DNA from: Ligula intestinalis
Lineage: Eukaryota > Platyhelminthes > Cestoda > Diphyllobothriidea > Diphyllobothriidae
DNA length: 64,000 nucleotides
Reading direction: 5' to 3'
Assembly (NCBI GenBank): GCA_036362985.1
Contig: JAYGXS010000004.1
Location: 34,807,068-34,871,067, forward strand
Both the position numbers and the translations under genes were made by a program. The notes beneath the pieces were generated by a model. The model was not told the origin of the DNA and made no database searches. It saw only the letters and a program-made list of their open reading frames with translations. Each line of letters starts with the position of its first letter. Position 1 is the first letter of the stretch. Positions 32,354 to 43,700 of the stretch are shown in pieces.

Positions 32354-35300
32354 CTACAAGTAAATGGTCAACGCACTGCCTTAATTCCGCAGGAGACGCC
32401 CAATACAAAACACAGGACGCTGACCCAACTTTGAGAGAAATTGATTGACACAGCAGGTCTTAATTTCGGAACAGCCGGAGCATGCAAGGTAGCAGATATG
32501 TGGGTAAGAACAAATATCACAGAAGTTTCAGCAACCAGAAATTTTTCATTTTGACAAGGTAAAACGAACGCATCAGGTTTATGACACTTTTGACAGACTT
32601 TTCCTACTCAACTAGAGGAAGGAGTTTTTACCTAAATGGATGAGAATTTAGAAAACATATAGTAAGCCAAATATAGCGGTCTTCCAAGTCGATAAATAAA
32701 ATCCCGTAACACATCCGAGGACCAGAGTTTGCAGTTCTTTGGTTAGTTGGAATTTGGCCTTAGGTATCGTGCATTGTGTTAGACCCTGACTGATAATGCT
32801 GAACCTTCCAGTTCATGCACGGTTCGCACAAACAATCCGGTGGCACGCAGTAGAACATTCACCAAAGCATTTATATTCAGTGACCAGTCGCGAATTATTA
32901 GCCTGAATCTTAAATCCATTTTTCGATCAGAAAATATAATTTAAATGGGATTAATTTGTACTTTTTTGAAGCCACCGTTAATAAGCATACGTGGTTACCA
33001 ATTATTAGTGGATAAATATGCACTACAAGAAATTGTTAGTCTTATCATTAATTGACATGTAATTTATAGAAAACGTGAATAAAAGTGTCTTCCTTGTATG
33101 CACTTGGTACCAACACACATCTTATTTCAGTATTATATTCGATGCATACGAATCTTTCATTTGGATTGGATACTGCTGCTTTATCTAGTATACTACAGCT
33201 ACGAGTCCTGATTCTAGTAATCCTACTTCTTACGACCAGCGGATAGTATATTTTAGTAATATATTCCTATAATTGTATAAACGGCTGACATGCATTGTAC
33301 TATTGCAGCAAGCATAACGGATGGGAATATGAGCTTATGCGTGTCCTAGCCGTCATCTGGGCTGATTTGTAAGACATTCAGTTGAGCGTTTACGTCCGAT
33401 TAGGAAGTGATACCGTATTTTTTACAAATGGTTTACATACTTTAATTTGTATGTTTTTTTTGCAATGAAAATCTAACAAACGCGTATGTCCTAGCGCATA
33501 AATTTAGCAGATATCTCAAAATTTTGTAATAGATGTAGATAGCGGTTTATGCTCCAGACGGAGCATTAATACACTGTTCACAGCTAACGAAGTATCATAC
33601 TTTACAACAGTTTAAAGCCGAAGCATCCCTTTTCTTCAGGTTAAGAATCTATGGATGATGTGTGAATATGAAAAGATAGTTTATGTTCAGTTTTCTCTAA
33701 CATAATTCATAATAGCACGTAATATTAAACAAAACTCTAAAATGTGCTTTTCATTCTTACAAACTACTTAAGTAGCATTGTCGTCTATAAAACCCTAATC
33801 AAGACTACCTATTGCTTCATCCATTCTGCCATTTTTAACTGTTGATAGGCAGCTCAGTATCTGCCACATCACTTTTTTAACAAAAATATCAATCATTATC
33901 ATCCAAAACACAGCATCCGCCAATAACCGCGTATTTCGCCCCACAACCGATAAGAGTACGTCGGGTCACGTACTTCTCCTTGTTTGCAGTTCCTCAAAGG
34001 CACAAAATGGAGACTAGAACGGGACGACATTGTTCATTTATCAGTTTACACCAGCCCAAAAATGCAAAAAACCCATGTGAATTGTGGGTAGCCACCACTT
34101 CATAGTGATATTTTAATTAGAGTAGCAAGCACGCTACTCCACGGAATAACATGGGACAAGCATCCGAACCACCCACATTGAATGTAGCCCACGTTTATTT
34201 TGGCTGACAAAAGAGCTTGCAAACTGTGTGGTGGCAAACATCAAACTTCGGTAAGGTAGGAATGAATTGCTGGGGAGCAATGCTTTTGAAAGAAATTGCT
34301 TATTATAGAACGCTTTTTTTAAATTTTGACATTAATATCGCACTTTTGTTGTAATCTTTAATTGCCATTGGCAATGAATCTACAGCTATGACGGAAAGGG
34401 CAATCTTGAAAAAGAATGAATATCCTTCACTACCTCCTCGTCAACTACCTTAAGAGAAAATCATATTTTAAAGGTTTTCGTTTGCAAATTACAGTTAATC
34501 TTAATGCAGGGAAAAAGCTGTGAAAACTAAAAATAAGGGGATTATAAGACAAACTTTTAAGGCTAACCTGAAACTTTTTAATATTCACTACCAGCTATAT
34601 CTTTAAGAAACGTTGACGAATGGAAATGTTTTAAATTAAAGGCAAAATAATATTCGGAATTTTATTTATATTTAACAGTCATAGTTATACAGGCATTATT
34701 ATGTTTTAAGAATTCAGTAGGCTTAAAAAAAGAAGTCATTATTCAAAAAAGCCAGCAGTTATTATGTATTTCCTTTGTGTTTTAAATTCATTTCGCATTT
34801 TCCACTATTATTTCTAAGCTTTTAAAAACAAGTTACTGCGGGTTTGCCTGTGGTGGTCAGTATTTCATATTTCACTTCATATAATGTAAGTTACGTACTG
34901 TACGAAGCACCGATATGGTCTCATTATGCTCACACATTTAAAGGTTTTTTTCAGTCTAGCCAACTGCGTGCCAATTTATCGCATTTGGATACGCATCAGC
35001 AACTGCTACACCTGGCGTTGTGACTTGCCAAATGAACACCAGCCGTACTACCTCAACATAACGAGGCATACCACGAGCAGAAAATAATTTTGAAGGATCT
35101 TAAAATGCTGAGCAGCTATACGTGCCCATATTGTCATAGTAAATTCGGACATCGGAGGAACATTTCCATACGATATTTTTCGCCGCATTTTGTTGACTAC
35201 AACAGTACTGCCTAAATCAAACTTGCTTCGACTCAGAATGCACAGCCAAGTTTTCAGTGCATGCAGCTTTTCTTTCAGATGGGTGCATGCATACTTAAAC

Positions 35301-35485
35301 GATCGGCAGAACAAGTGGCCTTGCTTTATAAAGAGCATTAGCAGACACGTCTGACGTGATGAAGTCTTTGTTTAAATGCTAAGTTATCATATCAGATACG
35401 TCAGGCGATCTACCATGAGGGTGGCAGGCGCGGCCAACTGCTAAAAATTCCAGAGACAGAGCCAACCTACAACTGATCTCGAAAG
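32354..35485. other. AT-rich DNA, no recognised gene
   Basis: No convincing exon, RNA gene or transposon remnant. The frame at 35338-35048 (minus, 96 codons) resembles nothing I know. Confidence 0.5.
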
Positions 35486-35808
35486 TAAGGGGTCAACATT
35501 TCGCAAAAGTTGCTACTTGTCAGCCATCTTGACTAGTCTTCCGGGTTTGGATAAGGTGTTTTCAACACCTGTAGACATCCGATCAGGAGGAACCATCCAG
35601 CGCACAACCTACGGCCCGAAACGATACATTTCACTTGTAGCATCACAGAAGCTACCTCTTCTACACCACAGCCCATACCTGCGTCCTGTGGAACCACAAC
35701 AGACGCGTCTACGACCGCATTCCCAACCGCCCTCCGGTGGCTAAGGTCTGCTACACCCATCTAACTACGTTGGATCAACCCCTCTCCTCAGTACAACCCG
35801 TGTTTTTG

Positions 35809-36180
35809 ATGACTGACCAACTCCGCCCGGCCAGGCTACTCCAACTCCTCCTCCTCCTCGCTGCCGGAATCGAGGCCAACCCCGGACCTTTCTGGTACTG
35901 CTCATTCTGCCGAGTCCGCCTGGGCCCCCGCGAATTGTCTGTACGTTGCTGCTCCTACAATAACTGGTGCCATCTCCGCTGCAGTGGCCATCATCAAGGC
36001 TCTCGTGGGCACATCCTCGGGCTGCTCGAAAGAGGCGCTGACAATCGCATTAAAAGCACTGGCCAAGCCGCATTTCACCTATGCGGCACCAGTCTTGTCC
36101 CCCAAAACCAGCTCCTCCAGCCTCCGCCACCTCCAGTCAGCACAGATCGGTGCCCTCCGCACAATCACGGGCTGCTATAA
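35809..36180 (+). pseudogene. LINE ORF N-terminus: 2A-like peptide plus zinc finger
   Basis: From the ATG at 35809 the protein begins MTDQLRPARLLQLLLLLA, then AGIEANPGPFWYC. GIEANPGP (35866-35889) fits the 2A-like consensus D/G-x-E-x-N-P-G-P, at which ribosomes skip a peptide bond between the last G and P. The leucine-rich stretch before it is typical of LINE 2A sequences and could act as a signal peptide when skipping fails. Next comes a PHD-like finger, with the pattern CSFC ... CC ... WCHLRC (about 35899-35982). Soon after, near 35985, the sequence jumps to RT C-terminal sequence in another frame; the frame then runs on as nonsense to 36180. Confidence 0.78.
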
Positions 36181-36740
36181 AATGTCGCCCATCGATCACC
36201 TCCATGTGGGTGCTTCTGTCCTGCCGGTTGCTCCGCACAACAAACTCCTGGGCCGGCAGTTCTGGTGGACCTGTTACAACCTGGCCATCCGAACCACCAT
36301 CACAGCACTACCCCTGAGCCTAGCCATAACGTTCGGTCATCTTTCCAATCTCTCTACACGGCAGCTATCGCCTCGTTCCTCTCATATCTACTCGCTGATA
36401 GCTCCGCCATCAAGAAAGGCTACCAGCACCTTCACCAGAGAGCTGTTGTGGATGCTAAATCCAGCTACTATCCCCTGGTCCTTCTGGTTGGCTATCCACC
36501 TCCGATTGCGGCCTCGAAAAGACATCTCCCAAGGGTGACTTGTTGTACCCTGGTGCAGCTACGCAGTGGCTACTGAATGCTCCTTTGCCAGTACCAACAC
36601 CGGCTCGACCAATCCGTACCCAACAGCTGTCCCGACTGCGGCGTCTTGCCGCATGACTGCCGTCCCTTCTTCGCCAGCATTTCCCCTTCGGGCACCCAAC
36701 GCACCCCGAGGACCTTTGGCTTAAGCCAGCTAAGGTCGTG
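35984..36740 (+). pseudogene. LINE reverse transcriptase C-terminal region
   Basis: The frame from 35984 reads IIKALVGTSSGCSKEAL, ALKALAKPHFTYAAPVLSP, LRHLQSAQIGALRTITGCY, then MSPIDHLHVGASVLPV, the conserved region after the RT core in Jockey/CR1-like LINEs. Frameshifts follow. Near 36545-36590 is a TLVQLRSGY-like motif, at about 36618-36650 CPDCGVLPHDC, and near 36700 a frame with PEDLWLKPAKV, the usual end of these proteins. Confidence 0.8.
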
Positions 36741-36999
36741 GCTTTTGTTCATCTCCCAACTGTACCTAGTTTGGAATACGGTGGGGACCCCTGATCCAAT
36801 AAGCGCTACCAACCAATCAACCCGCGTCATGTGGTCGGATATGCTTACTTACTACAGCGAACCAAAAGCGATAACTGAATTGCTATACTTTCGATGGGTT
36901 CTAAAGGCAAACGACTACATACGTAGCATTTCTAGCAGCTAGATATTTAACCGAGGCCAGAGATCAAACCGCACCAGACACAATTTTGCAAATGTAGCC

Positions 37000-37460
37000 A
37001 TGCTTCAACAACTTTCCAGGACGCCGTTTGTCACCTTCTTTTAACATTCGGTGATATCATTGCACACCGACGAGGACCAATCGTATGGCACCAAATAATG
37101 AGGCAAAAAGATCCGCAGCCACGACAGAAAACATCCGCAGCCGTTTATCGAATTTAGAGGCGTAACGGACAAAACAACTACACCGGAGAAACTGCAAAGA
37201 TTACTGCATAAGAGGGTGGTTAAACCCTCGGCAGTAGTGCGGATAAATGACGTAAATATTTTGGTTGCGAGCAATAGGATAGGAATCCATCAGCAGCACT
37301 AAGTTTGAGTGGGCTGAACCTGTCGCAAGTCCAACGCCCACGTAAGCAGTTTATTGCTTGACTCTTGGTTCTCGGGCTAGGAATCGATTAAAAAGGCCAA
37401 GGACGTTGCAGCTCCATATTCTGTGCTGAAACGCTGACTAGACAGAGAAACAGGCTACTC
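37000..37460 (+). pseudogene. Penelope-like element, linker, GIY-YIG and C-terminus
   Basis: Plus-strand readings in PLE order: TFGDIIAHRRGPIVW then HQIMRQKDPQPRQKTSAAV and YRI (about 37043-37156), a worn GIY-YIG start NGQNNYTGETAKI (about 37164-37200), then SSLLLDSWFSG and ESIKKAKDVAAPYSVLKR (about 37340-37440), the PLE C-terminal signature. Stops interrupt every part. A hammerhead-like motif follows at 37704, about 270 bases downstream, where a PLE 3' end is expected. Confidence 0.75.
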
Positions 37461-37694
37461 GTTCAGGAGGCGGGTTGTTTAAGTTTTCAGGGACCGTGAT
37501 CAATCCCCTCGGGTCATCATCACGCCATGAACCGAAAACGTGGATAAGATTTTCACAACTGCAAACTGGGACGTGGAATACCAAAAATACCATTTCACGT
37601 ACAACAGCCAGTGACGAATGCCGGGTCTGCTTATTGAAGTAAGCAATTGGCTGCATGCAAACTGCACTCCTCACGCCCTCATATCTCTTACCTG

Positions 37695-37780
37695 CAACTG
37701 GTTCTGATGATGGGTTCGAGCAAGCATCCGAAACTTTAGTTCAAAAAGCAATGTTTGTGCTATCGCATTTTCTTCTTATG
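37695..37780 (+). ncRNA. Hammerhead-like motif at the PLE 3' end
   Basis: CTGATGA (37704-37710), helix II GGGTTC / GCATCC with a 6-nt loop (one mismatch), GAAA (37730-37733) and CTTTAG in place of CGTCAG. The change of the G of GTC to T makes cleavage unlikely. The tail, with TATCGCATTTTCTTCTT, matches other copies. It follows the PLE remnant at 37000-37460 on the same strand, tying this motif family to PLEs. Confidence 0.62.
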
Positions 37781-37784
37781 ATAA

Positions 37785-40700
37785 CTTTACTTGTATAGAC
37801 TATTCTACATGACCACCTTACTTCATTTTATTTCGAATCCAAAAACCATTTCGTTATTTCAGTTGACTTTTCGAGGATTAGGAACTTTACTGTGCATTCA
37901 TTTACGTCATTTTATGAATAATGTTTTCATTAGAATAACACTGAAAATCGTTGTTTACCTTGATGTTTACCTTACATTTTATAAATTTCCATGACTATTA
38001 ACGTGTAGACTGGATAATAATAAAGCTACAGAAAGAATATCATGGGTGGCAGACATTTTTTAGCTTCCATCCACCGTGTCAAGTGTTATATTGTACTCCA
38101 GCCTAAATCAGCTGCTCTATGGGACGGCACGTAAATAATTTATTCGAAGCTTATGGGAATGCTGCGCGCACGCAAGACATAAAGACTGATTGGAAAGTCA
38201 AAACCCCGGCCTTCTTGGTCCGAGATTCAAGCCTGTTTTTAAAACACCCATTCCGAGCCAATGAAAACGTGCTATTTAAAACTTGATTGAACAAATAATG
38301 AGCTCAGTCAAGCGGAGACCCGAAAATGTAGTTTGGAGTCAGACAGATGTTACACGATAGATAAAAAGCACAGAACTATAGGGCTCAACTTATGCACTTA
38401 CATTAGAGGCAGGTTGCATTCTTCACGCGCCAGAAATAAGAAAGCGCGCTCTGCATGACAAAAATGATCATCGGCAAGGTCAGGAATGTAGTGTCTTCTT
38501 ATAGCGATAATCACGCAACATGATTTACTTTTACTTCATTGTGGAAGAGTATGTTCTAAAAATTTATCCTTGGAAGTTATATTAATAATGGGATTACAGG
38601 TTGATTCGAGTTTTATTATATACTTTAAAAGATACATAAAACTTCACTTGTGCTTGAACGTAATATTTTTTGGCAGTTAACATTTGGAATAATAATATGT
38701 TTTGGGAACAATCGATAACTAACCGGGCAAGACCCGGGAAGATAAGAGTGACTTGTATGACCACCGTAATAGGACACGGTGATAGGAACGCCCCACCACC
38801 TTAAACTATTTGGCTTGGTGATAACTTTCTGGAAGGCGAAATATTCCCATGTCTTAAGTCTACGATCAAAATAAACTATAACCTTATCGCAGACCTAACT
38901 CTAACGCTAAACCTAAAAAAAGAACCATAGCCGTTATCACAATCCTGATCTTGACCGTACTTGAAACCCTTAACTTAAGCATAAACCTCACGTTAACCCT
39001 AAGCTTCATTTTTCCAAAAAGTTGGCGCAAAGCCTTATGTATTGCGGACGCTTTCCATGCTAAGGCGACCATAAATGGCATCCTTACCCTTGGAATACAA
39101 ATCCATCATTCAGGGCAGTCCTGAGTAAATTTTGAGAAAGATTCGATTTAGTATTTAGGTTACAGCTATAGGTAATACCAAGTTTCCGTTTCGGGTTAAG
39201 ATCATGATAACAAGGACAAGCCCTAGGCTAGGAGTAATACTACGGTATGGAGCAGCTTAGCAGTAAATCCGAGAAAATTCAAAAATACTTCCTGTTCTTT
39301 CAAACCTTATACAGTGGTTCAGGTGCGTTATATTTCCACTTAGAGGTTAAATCCATAGAAATTAGCAGTAATCCTGTCGCAAGCACATAAATTTTAATCT
39401 TTTATTACATTGAACTAAATATTTATTGGCCAGTTGTTTTGAAAATAAAGTCGAAAATTAAAAAAATGTCCAGATTTGTCACATTAAATAGGTAAGAAAT
39501 GTAAGTTAATTTGTGTTTAGTTTTCGCGCGCTATTTATTGCGAAACAATTAGATTATTTAAACAATTTCTGGGACCTAAAGTAAGATTCTGCATGTTTTT
39601 GAAGAAAAGCTGGCGTATAAATGCTTGCAAATGTACCTTTATATCCTTCCAAAACCTTTAGAAAGTAAAAATTTAATCGAGCAGAGCAATTATATGTTCT
39701 TTTCTAAGTCCAAACACTTTGTTATTTTCCTGTCTGCCTTATCTTATCCTGAAATGTTAGCTTCCTATAGCCCTAGCTGCTGGCACAGCTTGATTACGAG
39801 AGCTTAGGCTGAGCGACATGAGTGAGTTCCGTTAGGACTCGGTAAACGTTCATCAACAAATGGGTGAGGGTCTCATGCTTTGCTGTCCAGACGTTTGCAC
39901 TGAACATTGCTCCGTGTGTCTCAGTCCGAAGATTCTAACTGGTAGAACGTTTCAAAAAAATGCGAAACATTGGTAAAATGTTCCGTTGAAGCTAGTAGGC
40001 AATTGAAAATGCCTGTGTTAGGGTTGCGCATTATCGAGAAGCTTGCAGTGCCGAAAGAAGTGTTCTGCACTTTGTCGTGTTGTCTACAGCAGACTGTCTC
40101 GAACTTAGTCCGGAGGAAAAGGCAACACACGTGATTCGTTAAGGCAGTTCGAAAACGCCCTATCGTAAAAGCGCATAACTGACTCAAAGACGGTTTATAT
40201 AATGACCTAGACCGAGTCAATAACAGGTGTAGAAGTATTGACCAGCTGGAGTTTGGCGGGAAGGGGTGTTTGTCAGCGAGTGTCAAATGTATTGACACAA
40301 CCTCGTGGTTTCACATCTCTTAATAAGACTGCTAAAAATAATTGACGTTTAATATTACGAGCTCTCCCATGAAGCATTAGTAAGGTTAAGTAGGTAAATA
40401 AATAGACCTAATGTGTATGGTGACTTATTTTTTAGTTCTGACAGTTAAATTCACTGCACGGTCGCTGGCAGTGCATACCTTTGTCCCAATGTCAACTATG
40501 AGGACGCATTTCGGTAGAAAAAATGTAGAACTAGGGTTTTCTTAACCGGCAACCCGTCACACTTAGGAAATTGAGCTATATTCTGTGATGTCCTTTGACC
40601 GTCTCTTCTACCTTCGTTTGAATAACCTTATGGCTGTGTGTAGCCTGACACACTTGCAGCGTTATTAATTTGTTTGCATTTTCAAAAGGAACAGCCAATT

Positions 40701-43700
40701 GTTTTTGCGGCCCAAAATATTTACAGGGAAGCTTTTAGCAGCTTTAATCTTATTACTACTGTTTACTGATTTCTTAAAAGCATGTTTGACTTCCTCTGCC
40801 GACAGCTTCGAACGCAATGGAATATTATTTCACCGTTAGATTGTAAAAGGAAGTGTTTTTCTTGGAAAATCGAGCGTACGAGTCCACTTTAAGAAATATG
40901 CCTTGAGCCAGACTACGGTTGATGTTATACAGTATGGGGAATATTTAAAATGTAGTTAATTTTGAGCTGAATTTGGCTTAATAGCACATATTAGGTACCT
41001 TAGAACTCCCTATCACTGACACAATAGATAATTTAATTTTAGGGTTATGGTTTTAAAAAGTTCACCATTTTTCCCAAACGGGAAATAAGATCTTAACTTC
41101 AAACAGACGGCCGGAAGCATTTCGGTGGATAATTTAGAATATAAGGAATTTTATCAAAAACATCATAATTGTATCCATAATGTGCTCCGGTAACCTCGAC
41201 AATAGAATTGCATTATCTGTGCGTATTCCATATGCCGTTGACCCTTAGTTGTTTTTATCGCAGGCCAACATATAATGCATATCTAGATATGTACTCAAGA
41301 CTTAGACTTTTTTAAATAACCTAATGTCAAGGCAAAACCTTCTTGAAAGGAAATAAACTTAGTCATTAGGAAAACCTGTGGCCTAGGATGGGCACAGTCT
41401 ATCAATCGAGCAGCAAATATATTGTTGGACTTTCCATGTAGTAACCTATCTGCCTATTCTCAAAGCCCATTGAACTTAGCGTAACTAGGACAACATTTTG
41501 CCTTGGGAAAGCGAAAAGAAGAATTGCGGGGGAATACTTGATTTCGATGCAAATTCTAACTTAGCAGCAGATTTGAACAAAAAAAGTAATCCAGATGGGA
41601 GAATTGACGGAAGTAAATGTGATATGTTCTTTTTGATTGAATGTTATTCTTTTTAAAATTAAATTCTGCCCATGCATTAAGATTAGTCGTAGATCAAGAA
41701 TTTAAGTGGAAACTTATGTGACAATACTTATAATGTGTAGGAAAGTGCATTAACATTTTTATGCAAATATACGTCTTGTTATCGTAAGGAAGGACTAATA
41801 TTAAGGACAGAAGGCGGTTTTACCTCTATCCCAATATCCTGATTTTCAAATCACAGATACGGCAGGGCCTATTGTCAAAGATAATGATGGTCTATTCTAC
41901 AAGATTATAACTAGGTTCAATGGGATCCTTCAATCTTAAAATTTGCTTTTGATACACTGCAAGCACATGCATTTCAAGGTTGCATCACTGAAGGATACTT
42001 TAACATCTATTTAAAGATGGAAGATGAAAATGATAAAAACTTGCTTGCCAGCGCCCTCTCCGGCAAACAGTTTATTGGTACTGATAGAGAAAAATCTTAA
42101 AGTCTAAAACTTATGGCTGTCATAAAATCATTTTCCTATTTTGGGTTACTTCCATATCGGGACGTCAGTTGAAAATTTCGCATGTACAAAACACGTTGAT
42201 TTATTAGGCCTCAGTCTATTTGCGAACCTCATCGTTAGTGAAAACAACTCACTACCTTAGTAACGTGAATGCTGTCGCACACTCTAAAGCAACTTTTACA
42301 CTTAAAAAATTAAGTGGAGGTGAGTCAACGTTAAAGATTGGCACAATGGGCAGCATCAGTGATACACTGCCGAAATGTGGTTGGCTGGTGTGGATTCCAA
42401 TCTCACACACGCGACGCAAATCGAAAAAATTGACTGACGATTTTGCGTATTGTCTTGGCTAGACAGCGGCTGCAGACAGAGCTTTCAGACAAAGGATACA
42501 ATTCAAAAAAGCTTGCAAAAAAAATTTGTCCAAAAATGGCAACTGACCCTTCCCAACCCGACTGCAAACCTAAGCAAATATTCATTGTAGTTTCTTCTGC
42601 TCGTATTTGAGACCTGCGCCGTTGTAATCCCACTTTAAGTAAAGCTTGCATAAACGTCTATTCATTAAAAAATATATACAGCTTTACACTTTTGGCAAAG
42701 TCGTTGTTTGCTGGTTTTCAAAGCCATAAAATCTAACGCTCTCCAAACTGTCTAAAATTTGGACATTGATACGCAGGAGCATCGGAGATAATTCACGTCT
42801 ACATCAGAAGATATAAGCCGAAGCTGCGAGACATGAATTCCAATAACTTTTAGCTTTTAACTAAGTAAAGTTTATTCTTGTTTAGATAAAGAGGTATAGG
42901 AAGCCGGAAAACTTCTTAATTTGGAGTTGCTAAAATACATTAATTGTGAATTCTCAAACAGACTATTAAATTTTAAAACTGGGCAGCATTCCAATCAAAT
43001 TAATTCTACTCAACAGCCATTTTTAGGCACGTGAAAAAGTGCGCAAGTTATATCCACGATCCTTGTGCCTTAATTAGCATTTTCGATCAAAGAACCTTGG
43101 AAAATATTTTAATCGGAGCTTTATGAGTTTTTGCCCAAAAAAATTAATTCTTACTTCAAACTGTATCAATATACACTGTTCTCACATCCCATATGTGCCT
43201 TAACTACTACATCCTCTTCTGACTCACTCGAGACAAAAATAAAAAAGGAGCAGTGTACTGTACTAAATGAAATTCCGCTCTATCTGCGCAAAAGATGTAA
43301 AGACAGGCTTTTAATAGGGTACACAGTGTGCGTTAAACCAAACTTCTGGTACAGAACGCCGATTGCTCGATTTCGCCCCATCTCCGCCACAATTCCATAC
43401 ATATTAAATTTTGATTGTCCAGAATTGTTGAACATTCAAGTACGCATTTATCCATTATTAACTTGATATGCACCGTACGTGCTTTGCTTGCAATACCAGT
43501 GAGTATTTACGCACATACAGTTGGTGCACTTCTCGTCAAAAACGTCGGAAATCGTTATGAAAGTCAGCACACGTGGCGTGCCCCTAATTATTATAACAGT
43601 ATAGTAAGAACTATAAGAAAAAAATAACTCAGAGTTTGGTTGAGAAATTACTATTAACTAGCATACCAACGTGTAATTTTTACAAAAATCTACAACATCG

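Larger units (their letters stand above)
35490..36960 (+). mobile_element. Non-LTR retrotransposon (2A-bearing, APE-type LINE), internal deletion derivative
   Basis: The element has its 5' coding end and 3' coding end but lacks the endonuclease and most of the reverse transcriptase between them. The 5' part carries a 2A-like peptide and a zinc finger; the 3' part carries the RT thumb/C-terminal region and a final CPDCG...HDC finger. It is clearly more GC-rich than its flanks. Full elements of this kind encode about 1,000 residues or more, so roughly two thirds is missing. The left limit (about 35490) and right limit (about 36960) are estimates from composition. Confidence 0.8.

Noticed and set aside
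33615..33650. Minus-strand CTGAAGA with AAAG/CTTT and TAAAC near 33630
   Set aside because: Short AT-rich pairing and no tail or PLE nearby; expected by chance in AT-rich DNA.
36570..36830. Minus-strand 86-codon frame as a gene
   Set aside because: It is antisense to the LINE C-terminal region.
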